Origin: Cryptomeria japonica
Taxonomy: Eukaryota > Streptophyta > Pinopsida > Cupressales > Cupressaceae
Reading direction: 5' to 3'
Length of the DNA stretch: 60,000 nucleotides
NCBI RefSeq assembly: GCF_030272615.1
Contig: NC_081414.1
Coordinates: forward strand, 334,623,927-334,683,926
Part shown: positions 35,229 to 46,743 of the stretch, in pieces
Layout of the letters: every line of letters starts with the position of its first letter
How positions within the stretch are numbered: position 1 is the stretch's first letter
Made by a program: the position numbers and the translations under genes
Notes under the pieces: model-generated
What the model saw: the letters and a program-made list of their open reading frames with translations, nothing else
Told to the model about the DNA's origin: nothing
The model's database searches: none

Positions 35229-36190
35229 TAATTTCAATGTCGTATTCTGCAGTTATCATTTCTGCATCTGGATTGTCATTTTCCTGAACCTAGTTTGTAG
35301 TTTGTTGATTTTGCAGGTACCTATTTCGCTGTGAAAGACCGGAGTTATAAACCAACCATTTTGCCGCCAAAAATTTCAATATAAACTACTAACTTTGTTT
35401 GCAGCCGCGGGATTTTGCACTTGTTTTTGATAAATTAGGCACATAGACTAATTACAATGGAAATGAACAAACATGTCTTATGTATTTTGGATGATAGGTG
35501 AGTATGCTCTCACCTTTTTTAGGATAAAAAATCTAGACTCATCTTTTCTTTTCAATAGTACATATCTTTAGCGGGCCTGCCCTCTCGAGGAGCCTATAAC
35601 GCCAAAGCCATTAAGGTCGGTGAGAGGGGTTGACCCAAGTGGGAACGGCTAAACTCCAAGTAATCCAGCCCACTTTAAAATAAACATGATTTGATGAAAA
35701 TCAAGTCAATGACACTACTGGGGAATAGCTCTCCTTCGTACCTTCAAGTATATCAAACCTTGGTTTTCAAGGCTGGGAGACCTCTTAATTGAGTTTATAC
35801 CCCGATGCGCAAAATGGATCCCTTACTAGTTCCAATTAAATTAAAAGCTACCCGGTTCACCCTTCAAACATTATTAAATTCTTAGTGCAGAGAGGGGGAA
35901 TAATCTCTCCCAAAGACACTCACCATATGTCCCTCTTAAGTGTATGTGTGAACTCCCCTTTTGAGACCTTATTGCTAGGCTCATAACGAGACTCCACTAG
36001 CTCTCGCAAAGGCAAAAACATGGGCACCCTTTAGGGGGTGACAAGGCTATGTGATCTGACAGGGTACCAAGTGTGGGCTAAGAACTAATAATGAAGCCAA
36101 TCTCCTTAGGATAGACTGAATGGTGTGTTTTCAATTGTTCAAAACATGTGAAAACTTGGGCTTTCTTTAAAGCTTCTTTAACATACACTT
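35229..36190 (+). other. non-repetitive leader segment of element B, possibly structured RNA
   Basis: No gene. About 35,540-36,110 has balanced composition with short stems, for example GGCACCCTTTAGGGGGTGAC (about 36,028-36,047) and 'tctctcccaaagacactcacc'. By position, between PBS and gag, it is where packaging or translation signals of LTR elements lie. Function is inference. Confidence 0.4.
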
Positions 36191-36329
36191 TATGTGTCCT
36201 TTGGGACAAAATACAATCTGGATTTTGTGTTTGTAAATCACGTCAAGATATCATCCATTGAGATACAACAAAAATTGCAAACTCAAACTTCAAACTGTCA
36301 AATTTACAAGTTTCACAACAAATTAGCTC

Positions 36330-36900
36330 TCATGGTCCAAACAGTAGCTATCTCGGTTCAAATAGTAGCTCTCACAGTCCAAATAGTATCTCTCTCAGTT
36401 CAAACAGTAGCTCTCTCAGTCCAAACAATATCCCTCATGGTCCAAATAGTAGATCTCTCGACCCAAACAGTAGCTCTCTCGGTCCAAACAGTAGCCCTCA
36501 CGGTCTAAACATTAGCTCTTTCAGTCCAAATAGCAACTCTCACGGTCCAAAAAATAGCTCTCTCAGTCCAAACGTCATCCCTTTTGGTCTAAAACTTATC
36601 TCTCTTGGTATGAATGCTAGCTTTCTCACAATTCAACATTAACCTTCTAAGGTTGAGCTTTCTAAGTCTGAGCATTAGTTATCCGAGTCTACAAATCAAC
36701 TCTTGGAGTCAAAACAACCAGTGTTTGAGTTCCAACACCAATCATTTAAACTTCAGAGTTCTTGGTTCAAACAACAGCACTCTAGGTCCAAACGTCATCT
36801 CTCTTGGTCTAAATGTCAGCTGTCATGATCCAAATGTTAGCTCTCTTGGTCTAAACTGCAACTCTCTTCATTTGAATTTCAGCTTGCTCATGTTTCAACA
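36330..36900 (+). repeat. 21-bp repeat block 2 in the element B leader
   Basis: Units such as 'gtagctctctcagtccaaaca' recur every 21 bp from about 36,338 to 36,640. They degrade but remain recognisable to about 36,900 ('ctctcttggtctaaa'). The plus frame reads VALSVQT heptads. Confidence 0.8.
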
Positions 36901-37059
36901 CTAGATCTCCCATTTTACACTTGCTAGGTCTCAACATCAGTTATCTGAGTCTGGAAATCAAAAAGTTGGGTCAAAACAACAATCTTCTATGTTCAAACAA
37001 CCAATTTTTTGACTCTAAACATCACTGTTTTGAACTTTTGAGTCACTGAATTGCATAAT

Positions 37060-37325
37060 AGCATTTATGGTCAGTATAGCAGCATTTATGTTTAGTTCCT
37101 CAACATTTATGGTCAATTTGTCAGCGTTTCTGGTTATTTTGTCAGTATTTCTGGTCATTTTATCAACGTTTCTAGTTAGTTCCTCAACGTTTATGGTCAG
37201 TTTGTCAACATTTCTGATCAATTTATCACTATTTCTAGTCATTTTGTCAGCGTTTCTAGTCATTATAGCAGCATTTCTAGTCATTGTCTTTGAGTTTCTG
37301 GTCATTTTGTTAGCGCTTCTGGTAA
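37060..37325 (+). repeat. 21-bp repeat block 3 in the element B leader
   Basis: Units of the form 'tttgtcagcgtttctggtcat', related to block 1. Both strands stay open: plus gives FLVILSA heptads, minus (37,332-37,015) gives KMTRNAD heptads with a coiled-coil-like pattern. Confidence 0.82.
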
Positions 37326-37888
37326 ACTGCACCAGAATTAGAAAATAAAAACAACCAATTTCTCAGACAGTCAAACATAGAGATTAGGTCATCTTCTCAA
37401 GACACTCAGTTAGGTTATCTTTTGTCAAAATAGATTCAAAGCTATACACACTAAGGTTTTCAAGTATTCATCCCCAACAAGTTCAAGATCTAACATCTCA
37501 AAGTGCATCATTGCATTTTCTTTGATAAACTGATCATTCAAACATAGTTTCTCATTAGGATCTATCATCCTTTATCACGAAACTACAATGCTTGATCAGA
37601 CTAACCTCACTCTCTATCATAGGATATATCATTCCTATTGAACTTGGTCATATCAAAATCATAAAATTTTTACTCCAAACTAGGATCAAAAAACTTGCAA
37701 ACTCGTAAATACTTGAATTATCATTTCGTGTCATATCACTCTATCATATTTATCTCAAAAATTAGTCACTTATTGAGACACATTTATAGAAAATTGAAAC
37801 CTCGTAAAACATTTAGAACATGTGTATGCTCATTTTAACCAGGGCTCAAAGATGAAAGATCGAAGAAAGAGAAATAGAAACACTTGAA

Positions 37889-39549
37889 ATGGCAGAAGAT
37901 TATGAGGAAATGAAGCAAGGAAATGAAATACAAGAAGAAGAGATAATTGATCAACACATTAGAGAAATCCAACAAGATCCTAAATTTGATAAATTTATGG
38001 AGAAACTATTGGAGGGTGCAAAAGAAAAATACTTCCTAATGTTAGCAAAATCTAGTGCTAAACTTCCTCAATATTTTGATGTAAAAAATTTAAGACAAAG
38101 GGGGGGATCAAATGACACTTACAATGACAACGAGCTAAATGAAGAAATTTTCAATCACAAGAAGGATGACAAAAGAATTCCTGATGATACAAGAAATCAT
38201 GAGGACACACGAAGAACTAATGATGACATAAGAAGCAATCATGATGACACAAGAACTCATGAAGAAACACGACGAACTAATGATGACACAAGAAGGAATC
38301 CTGATTATACAAGAAGAGATCATGATCACACAAGAACTCATGATGATACGAGGAGAAATCGTGTCGATGATCCTCTCCTAGCTCTCACACAATAGATACA
38401 AACTCTTCAAATGCAAACTCAAGATATACAAAGGAGAACTACTAAGAGGTATTTTCTTCAAGAAATTTGTCCTTATCTATTTTACAGAAGTCTCAACATG
38501 ATACTTTTTCCTCCAAATTGTGAAACTCCTAGATATGACAAATATAATGGAAGAATTTATCCCCAAGATCATATAAGAAATTTTGCAAAATGAGCATGGA
38601 ATTCGCGCATGAGAACACATACTTAATGAGATTATTTCCAAAGAGCTTAAGTGGACAAGCTATGGAATGGTTCTCGAAACTTCCACTCGGAATTAGATCA
38701 TTTGAAAAATTGGTGGACAAGTTTGTTTCATGATATGCGTACAACGTACAACATGAGATCACAATGCTATACTTGTGTCACACCAAGCAAAAGAGTGGAG
38801 TCCATTTCATGACATTTCTACAAAGGTGGAGACGATTAGTTGCATGATATCCTCATACGGTGCCAAAATATGAAAAGATGGATATATTCATTGACAATCT
38901 AAACGAAGAAATGAGTTATAAACTAAAAATGCAAAGTCATCCAAGTTTCAAAAAGATGATTGATAATGGAATCAGGATTGAGGAAGTTATGGTAAAGAAA
39001 GGAGAGTTGAAGATATACAAAGAAGGATTCAATCCTCTTCCCAAAAATAATACTAATAATAACAACAATGATAAGCCCAAGTTTTGGAACAGAAATCGAA
39101 ACATTGTCAATGATGGGATAGTGGATAATAATAATGTGAAACCAAAGCAACCAGTTTTCAATTTATCAAATCACATAGCAGTGATTCAACAAGATAACAA
39201 TAAACCAAAATCATCATTTAATAATATCTTTCGCAGGAAATTTACGAACATTGGCGAACAACTTGGGTCAGTATAAAAGATACTTCTTGCAAAAGAATTG
39301 ATTACCTTGCTAGAAGCAAGAAACTTTGAACCCAAGGTTAAACCTGCTTGGTGGAACGACAACCATTATTATGATTTCCATCAAAACAAAGGACACCAAA
39401 CAAATGATTGTCAACGGTTAAAACATGTCATCCAAGATTTGATCGACAATGGCATAATAACTATGGATGGGTATAAGAAAAATGAATCGCACACAGTTTT
39501 CAAAACTCCGCTTCCTAATTATGAGAAGGGTGAATCATCAGCAGCGTAA
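37889..39549 (+). pseudogene. gypsy element B gag
   Basis: It starts MAEDYEEMKQGNEIQEEEII. A repetitive hydrophilic region at 38,160-38,360 is built on DDTRRN/HDDTRTHEETRR units of about 10 codons. The capsid-like core follows with several stops and a frameshift (38,411-38,860). The next frame (38,860-39,276) includes MDIFIDNLNEEMSYKLKMQS and an Asn-rich linker. The segment 39,298-39,549 has YYDFHQNKGHQTNDC, where the usual first Cys of the zinc-binding motif (C..FH....GH....C in Tat elements) is Tyr. It is broken into at least four frames. Confidence 0.75.
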
Positions 39550-39795
39550 AATGGAAAGAGTAAAGCAAAAGTGAACTATGTGCATACTTATGATAACGTG
39601 GTTAATGTGATTGTGGTCAAAGAGAAACAACAACAAGAACCCGCCTATGGTATCACAAGAAGCAAAGCCAAGGTTACTTTGTCGGGTCCTACAACTAACA
39701 CGTCATCCACTTCAAAATAATATAGTATAATGGATCAATTATAGAAAACTCCCACCCAAATATCAATTTTAGAACTTTTAAAACTTTCACCTGCA

Positions 39796-40427
39796 CATAA
39801 ACAAATTTTAGAAAGAGTGCTAGTAGATACAACGGTATCCAAAGATCTTGGTGTAGATCAATTCCAAACTATGGTGAGACATCTCACAACTCCTCATTGC
39901 TTATCATTCATAGAAGAAGATGGCTTCTCTCTGCAACATCCCCATAATGCCCCCTTGCATATTGAAGTCCTTATTCATAAAACATGTTTTAAATGTGTTC
40001 TAATAGATGGAGGAGTTGGCTTGAATATTTTCTCATTGTCGTGTTCGTGCTTTAGGTTATTTTGAAGATGCAGTTAATCCCCGTAAACATCACAATCAAA
40101 GCATATGATGAAGAAGAGTGTTCCTCCAAAGGAATTGTGCTATTACCAATCAGAGTAGGACCGTTGCAGAAAGATACAACATGCCAAGTTCTAGACCTGG
40201 ATTTATCATACAACATACTTTTGGGAAGACCATGGATTCATGACATACAAGCTATTCCCTCAACTTATTTTTTGTACCTGAAGTTTTCGTACAATGGACA
40301 GGAAATCACAATTTTAACAGACTCGAATCCATTCGAATATCGTAGTAATTTGAAACTAGCACAAGAGGTCACGGTTCCACATAATAGAGAGGCCTCCTCT
40401 TCAAGCATACAATCCAAGGAAAAATAA
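39796..40427 (+). pseudogene. gypsy element B protease
   Basis: The frame 39,817-40,065 includes CVLIDGGVGLNIFSLS, with the retropepsin active-site motif DGG (plant Tat form, normally DGGAGLNI). A frameshift near 40,060 leads to 40,062-40,427, with IKAYDEEECSSKGIVLLPIR and YNILLGRPWIHDI, the flap and C-terminal half. This second half matches element A at positions 40-330. It would have cut the gag-pol polyprotein. Confidence 0.85.
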
Positions 40428-40439
40428 TTTTCCTCAATC

Positions 40440-41238
40440 TTGTCAAGTTTTGAAAAACAGATACAACTAAAGGATAAAAGGAGTGAAGAATATTCACTAT
40501 CACAGTTACCACTTTCTCCTAAATCTTATGGTAACCCATCAAACTCAAAACAACAACCAGTTGTAAAACATCTTCCAATATTTGATGGAACATTTGTTAG
40601 CGTTGGGACATTATCTGAAGAAATAGAGGACAAAGATGTGCTAAAATGGCTATACAAGGATGAAGAAGTTCCACAAAAAATCAATAACATCAAAATACCT
40701 ACAGAGAAATATGGGAAAGGATTTAACATCCTTCAAAAAATGGGATACACTGGAATGGGTCATGTAGGAAAAAGAAAAGAAGGTATCTTAGAACCCATAC
40801 AACCTCATACTCAGCAGGCTGAAGACAAACCAGGCTTAGGGTATGGACAAGTTACTCCACAAGAAGAAACATCTTCTAGGAAACAAAAATATGAACATGA
40901 CAAAAGACGAGAAACTTGCAATCAAAAGAGAGGAAGCATCTGCCAAACAACAAGAACAAGCAAACATAAGATCACAAAAAGAGAGAGCTTCTAATCAGCA
41001 AGAAAGACAAAATAATGGCACTTCCCAAGCAGAGTCAACTTCTAATCAAAATAGGCAAGAAACTGGTATAAAGAAAGGAGAACTAATAGGAACAATAACA
41101 AAACTAAATATCAGCCCAGAGGAAGCTGAATATGAGAGAAGAAAAGAGACAACGAGGAAAACAGAAGAAACAAACCAAAATCTATATGAACAAATCTGTA
41201 GATTGCAAGTTGCTAGTGAGACAGATTCCAATGAATAG
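40440..41238 (+). pseudogene. gypsy element B: G-patch domain and coiled linker after protease
   Basis: About 40,700-40,860 reads GKGFNILQKMGYTGMG, then GKRKEGILEPI and PGLGYG, a glycine-rich G-patch (nucleic-acid-binding) domain. It is followed in an overlapping frame (40,843-41,238) by a Gln/Lys/Glu-rich helical stretch with RKETTRKTEETNQNLYEQI. A G-patch beside the protease is known in some retroviruses and plant gypsy elements. Element A has lost it. Confidence 0.75.
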
Positions 41239-42210
41239 GAATGGGATTCTTATCATTTTGAACAATCATTTGAAGAAACCTTCTATGAAGAAGATGTGGG
41301 TGTCGATGTAGTTCATGCGTATGCAGGACCAATGTCAGGAACTAGGTCACTTGAATTAGAATCACATTCGATCGACTTGGATTTAATCAAGGATGATCAG
41401 AAACTACTTGCAAGAGGTCATTCTGACAAGAGTATCATCCTAGACATTGAAATACATATTGAAGACTTTGACGTTTCTATCATGACCCTTAATGCCTTTG
41501 AAACATATCAAACTGAGGATCCCTTACCTTTAATACATCCTGAACTTATTTACTAGGATAATGAAGGACATATTGAAATTGATACCTTTCCTAATGACCA
41601 CGCTATTGCCATATACCTCAATGCAATTGATCCCACAACAACTTCCACTAGGGATTTCGCCAACACATCTTCCAGTCAAGTGGGTGCCAAATCTCCCAAT
41701 TGCAAAAGTTAAAAAAAATTAAAAAATATCAGGTCTAATGTTGAAAACCATGTATTGGCAACATTAGACCAAGGAAAAGTAAAAAGAAAGGACGTATCTA
41801 ATGGTGAAAACCTCCTTGAGGCACCAAAAGATGAGAGATTTGATACCTTACCTGAATATTATCAAGAGAGATCATCTATACTGATTGAACCAATGGAAGA
41901 AATCAACATTGGAACAATAGATTAACCAAAGAATCTACATCTGGCAACCTCTAAATCAGAACAAGAAAAGCAGAAATATTTGGAATTTTTCAAAAGATGA
42001 CAAATCAATTTCTCTTGGTCATATGCAGATATGCCAGGGTGGGATCCAGATCTTATAATGCATCACCTAAATGTTTCTCCAAGAGCCAAACCAGTAAAAC
42101 AAAAATTGAGAAAGATGCATCCTCATATAGCTCTCCTTGTCAAAGAAGAATAGAAGAAATTACTGGACGTGGGATTTATCAGACCTGTGGCATATCCCCA
42201 ATGGGTATCA
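41239..42210 (+). pseudogene. gypsy element B: pol linker and N-terminal part of reverse transcriptase
   Basis: After an acidic linker with IILDIEIHIEDFDVSIMTLN (about 41,435-41,500), the RT start is clear from about 42,000: INFSWSYADMPGWDPDLIMH, then SPRAKPVKQKLRKMHP, DVGFIRPV and YPQWVS, ending at 42,210 where the copia element is inserted. Stops occur near 41,556, 41,710 and 41,998. The reading resumes at 47,189. Confidence 0.8.
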
Positions 42211-42622
42211 TGTTAGGGTTTCAAGCATATCCGAAGCAAATATGAACTAACAATATATGCAAATTTAAATACAAAAGATAAAGAAATAAAAATAGGACAC
42301 AGATAACACAAAGATTTAACGTGGTTCACCCAAAATGGGTTACGTCCACCATACATAGCCATCCAATCTTTCTTATTATCTAGCAAAAACAGTACATCAA
42401 CATTACAATGCCTTAAGCATCCCAGCCACTTATAACATACATTTTTAGGGCAAAAATAAAGTCGACCTTTTTAGGGTTTTATTACAATGTCGATTTTCAT
42501 CAACAAAAAAAAATACCAAAAAAAAAATTTCGCCCGGGGCCCGGCCCGGCCCGGCCCCGGACCCCAACAAAGATACGTGTTGAGTGTACAATACTTTGCT
42601 GATCAGTCACCACATTTCAACA
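42211..42622 (-). repeat. 3' LTR of the copia element
   Basis: 412 bp; the minus strand reads TGTTGAAATG...ACCCTAACA. It contains a very GC-rich stretch (42,530-42,566) within AT-rich surroundings, with repeated CCCGG units that are G-runs on the element's sense strand. Confidence 0.93.
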
Positions 42623-42679
42623 ATCTCCCACTTGGAGACTGATCAGGCTCCACATCGAACAATCTCCCACTTGGAGACT
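42621..42679 (-). promoter_or_regulatory. polypurine tract of the copia element, duplicated
   Basis: Minus-strand AGTCTCCAAGTGGGAGATTG occurs at 42,640-42,621, touching the LTR, and identically at 42,679-42,660, a 39-bp period. The LTR-adjacent copy is the primer site for plus-strand DNA. Confidence 0.8.
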
Positions 42680-42819
42680 AATACTACACAACACCACTGT
42701 ACATGCAACATCCACTAGATAAAACACTAGGACTCGACTAGTATAAATTCCACAATTATCAATCAAGAATACCAATAGAAACTTATGAAGAAATCAACTT
42801 CTCTTGTGGAACTACCTTT

Positions 42820-43427
42820 GTGAACATATTGGCAGGATTCTCAATTGTATGAATCTTCTCAAGCTGTAACTGACCCTCCTCCAAAACAGTCTAGATGAAG
42901 TGGTACCTGAGTTGAATGTGCTTTGTTCTTGAATGAAAAGCAGAGTTCTTCGCAAGATGAATGGCACTTTGGCTATCAATATACAATGGGTGATCCTCCT
43001 GTGTTTGACCCAATTCCTCCAGAAAACATTGTAACCAAATCATCTCCTTGTTGGCTTCTGTAGCAGCAACATACTCAGCTTCAGTGGTTGAAAGTGTAAC
43101 AACCTTTTGCAGCCTAGAAATCCAACTGACTGCAGTTCCCCCTATAGTAAAAACATATCTTGTAGTGCTCCTCCGTGAATCAATATCACCTACTAGATCT
43201 GAGTCAACAAATCCACTCAGAGCAGCATCAGATCCTTTGAAACATAATGCCTTCATAGTGGTTCCTTTCAAATACCGAAGGATCCATTTCACAGCATTCC
43301 AATGTTCCATACCCGAATTACTCATAAACCTGCTCACAACTCCCACTGCATGTGCAATATTTGGCCTTGTGCATACCATTGCATACATTAGACTGCCAAC
43401 AACTGATGAATACGGGATGTTAGACAT
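42820..43427 (-). pseudogene. copia RNase H
   Basis: It follows RT after one stop. It begins YSSVVGSLMYAMVCTRPNIA, has GFVDSDLVGDIDSRRSTTRY (first catalytic Asp), STTEAEYVA (Glu), LYIDSQSAIHLAKN (Asp) and HIQLRYHF. A TAG at 42,891-42,893 cuts it. The reading continues beyond the stop with LEEGQLQLEKIHTIENPANM, so the true C-terminus is near 42,820. All three usual acidic residues are present. Confidence 0.88.
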
Positions 43428-43442
43428 TTTCTTTACCTCTTC

Positions 43443-44516
43443 TTATGCCTTTGGGCACATCTCCTTAGTCAATTTGAAATGACTAGCCAAAGGTGTACTA
43501 ACTGCTTTTGCATCCTGCATGTTAAGTCTTTTCAACACCTTTATATACTCACTTTGGGACAAATTCAAGGTTCTATTTTTTCTATCCCGTGTAATCCTCA
43601 TACCCAGAATTCGCTTAGCTACACCCAAATCCTTCATAGCAAATGACTTGGATAATTTTTGTTTAAGATCATTTATGTGTTCCATGTTAGACCCAGCAAC
43701 AAGCATGTCATCAACATAAAGCAACAGGATAATATAACTGCCATTATCCAATCTCTTAAAATACACATAATGATCAGAATGACATCTATGATAACCGTGT
43801 TCAGCCATGAAACTATCAAATTTTAAATACCATTGTCGGGGTGCTTGCTTTAAGCCATACAAACTTTTCTTCAACCTGCACACCAAGTTCTCCTTACCTT
43901 TGACCTCATATCCCTGTGGTTGCAACATGTAAATTTCCTCCTCCAAATATCCATGGAGAAAAGTTGTTTTGACATCTAATTGTTCAAGATGTAAATCATT
44001 TGCAGCCACAAGACTAAGTATAGTTCTAATTGAAGTCATTTTTACAACTAGAGAAAATATTTCATCATAATCTATACCCTTTTTCTGTGCAAAACCTTTT
44101 ACCACAAGTATGGCCTTATATCTTTTCTGACCTCCTTCCTCCTCCTTCAGCCGATAAACCCATTTGTTAGGCAAGGCTATTTTTTCTGCAGGTAAAGGGA
44201 CTAAGTCCCAAGTCTTATTATTCATCAAGGAGTCCATCTCCTCTTTCATGCCTAGCTCCCACTGTTGTTTGGCATCCACCTGCATTGCTTCTTCATATTC
44301 TTTTGGTTCACCAAAATCAGTTAATAATATAGAATACAAAGAAGGAGAAAATCTTTCAGGGGGTCTCTTTGACCTCGTAGAACGTCTAACACTTGCAGGA
44401 GTTTGTGGGACATTCTGTTGTTGCTGAGCATTAGGTACCTGTGGCATTTCATTTTCAGGAATCTCATCCAACACCACATATTCTTGTTTGTCTTGTTCAT
44501 GCTTCTTTTCCTGCAT
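43443..44516 (-). pseudogene. copia reverse transcriptase
   Basis: A 357-codon frame. It has NKWVYRLKEEEGGQKRYKA, then LEQLDVKTTFLHGYLEEEIY (catalytic Asp; Ala to Thr in DVKTAFLHG), QPQGYE, LKKSLYGLKQAPRQWYLKFD and the active-site YVDDMLVAGS, ending near MCPKA. It is separated from integrase by a single stop at 44,517-44,519 and from RNase H by one stop. The N-terminal SKRPPERFSPSLYS block is the usual integrase/RT linker. Confidence 0.92.
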
Positions 44517-45503
44517 CTATTCTTTATACATAACCTTCTCATTGAATATAACATCTCTACTTCTAATTATTTTCTTATTTTCAAAATCCCATAACCGATA
44601 GCCATATTCATCTATCCCATATCCAATGAAGGTACATTTCTGAGATTTAGCATCAAGCTTGGTTATGTTTTCTTTATCAATATGGACAAAAGTTTCACAA
44701 CCAAAAGTTTTCAGAAAAGAATAATTTACCTTTTTACCAGTCCATGCCTCCTCTGGAATACCACCATCCAAAGGGGTTGAAGGTCCTTTATTTATCAAAT
44801 AGACAGCAGTATGTACAACATCTGCCCAAAAATGTAAGGGCAATCCAGCATGCAATCTCATGCTCCTCGCGCGTTCCATGATAGTCTTATTCATTCTCTC
44901 TGACACACCATTTTCCTGTGGAGTTCCTAGAACTGTCTTTTGCTTTCTAATCCCATTTAAGGAGCAGTAATCTTCAAATGCTTTGCTACAATACTCACCT
45001 CCATTATCTAATCTGAGACACTTCAACTTTTTTCCTATCTCATTCTCAACCAAAGCTTTCCATTTCTTAAAAGTTTCAAAAACATCTGATTTTTGTTTTA
45101 GGAAATATACCCATGTTTTTTTGGTTGATTCATCAATAAAAATAACATAATAACAAGAGCCACCAAGAGATGATACCTGAGTCAGTCCCCATAAATCTAA
45201 ATGCACAAGCTCTAACTTCTCACTCTTCTTCTCTTTCCCAACCTTGAGAAATCTGACTCTTTTCTGTTTGCCATAAACATAGTTTTCACAGAACTCTAAA
45301 TCAATCTTCTTTAGTCCTGGAAATAAATTTTTGGAGTGAAGGATTTTCATCCCTTTCTCACTCATGTGCCCAAGCCTATGGTGCCACATTATCGAATCTG
45401 TTCTTGCAACATCTATTGTTGTTGTCCCTGCAATAACTTTATCTGTAGCAGCTAAGGTAGAGTAAGTGTTACCAGTACATAGATATAATGTGCCTACCTT
45501 CAC
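44517..45503 (-). pseudogene. copia integrase
   Basis: The GAG-pre-integrase zinc motif reads WHHRLGHMSEKGMKIL...CENYVYGKQ, with the second Cys changed to Tyr. The catalytic core has HLDLWG (Asp), LRLDNGGEY (Asp) and PQENGVSERMNKTIMERARS (Glu), so the DDE triad is intact. GYGIDEYGYRLWDFENKKII at the end is the copia integrase C-terminal motif. Separated from gag/protease by a short frameshifted stretch (45,504-45,681). Confidence 0.92.
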
Positions 45504-45681
45504 ACCTTTAGCTACTACTAATGATCTTTTACTGACCTTCCAGATACTGTCTGAGAAGGTAACTATGCAGCCTTCACTACCTAGTTGCCCTACAGAAATT
45601 AAATTTTTTTCTTAAGTTAGGAACATGTCTTACCTCCTGCAGAAACCAGTCATTTCCATTCTACAACTTGATCTTTATCTT

Positions 45682-46692
45682 TCATTTTCCAACAATTTGA
45701 CAAGGCTCATCATCACCCAAATATACCTGTCCAAAATCACCTTGAACATAATTTAGAAAATATTTTCTATGGGGTGTAGCATGAAATGAAGCCCCATAAT
45801 CTATTACCCAGGAATCATTAACATTATCCAAACATAAGATTGAAGCATCTTGTAAAGTATTACTTGCAATATTAGCTTCCTTACTGTCATTTTCATTTTT
45901 GTCTCCTTCTTTATTTTTCCGAGACCAACAATCTTTCTTTAGATTACCAGGCTTTTTGCAGTACCAGCAATCTTTCTTTCCTCTAGATTGAGAGCGTCCT
46001 TTCTTTGACTTCCCTCGTGACTTCTCATTCCAAGGGCCTTTTCCTCTTTCCTTTGATCTTCCTCTGTTCTCCACATTCAAAACACTACTTGATGATGTTG
46101 GAGTCTCACCTGTGCTTTTCCTTCGCATTTCCTCGCTTAGGATAACACCAACAATATCATCAAATACCAAAGTATTTTTACCAGAGACAAAGCTACTTAC
46201 AGCCATAACCAAGCTATTCCAGCTTTCTGGCAAAGAACATAAAATCAAGAGAGCCCTAACCTCTTCTACAAATGTAATTTTTACCGAAGACAATTGACTG
46301 GTAATTGTATTAAATTCATTTAAGTGCTCTGCTATAGATGCTCCCTCACTCATTTTCAAATTAAACAAACGCTTCATAAGAAATACCTTATTCAAAGTCG
46401 AGGGTTTCTCATACAACTTAGCCAATGTTGCCATCAAATCTACAGCCGATTTTGCTTCTGTTATATTGAATGCTACAGATCGCGCAAGGCATAATCGAAT
46501 GGATCCCAATGCCTTTCTATCTAAAATGTCCCACTCTTCATCTGACATTGTGGTCGCTTTCTTTGCCTTTCCTTCCAATGGCCGCCACAAATCATTTTGA
46601 TACAAGTAATTCTCCATCCGCATTTTCCATAATTGATAGTTTTGGCCATTAAACTTTTCGACCTTGAATTTGGAAACCTCCATTGCTCCCAC
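45682..46692 (-). pseudogene. copia gag and protease start
   Basis: It starts MGAMEVSKFKVEKFNGQNYQ, typical of Tork/TNT1-type gag (UBN2 domain), with LNKVFLMKRLFNLKMSEGAS in the middle. The knuckle CWYCKKPGNLKKDC has Asn where His is required. The protease motif reads WVIDYGASFHATP: the catalytic Asp is present but the usual Ser/Thr after it is Tyr. Both changes predict loss of function. The start codon lies 38 bases inside the PBS. Confidence 0.92.
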
Positions 46693-46729
46693 TCAAATCT
46701 GAGAGTCCTGCCAATTTACAAAAAACCTC

Positions 46730-46741
46730 GCTCTGATACCA
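46730..46741 (-). promoter_or_regulatory. primer-binding site of the copia element
   Basis: Minus-strand TGGTATCAGAGC, two bases inside the 5' LTR (46,744-47,183). It is the exact plant initiator tRNA-Met form. Confidence 0.93.
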
Positions 46742-46743
46742 AT

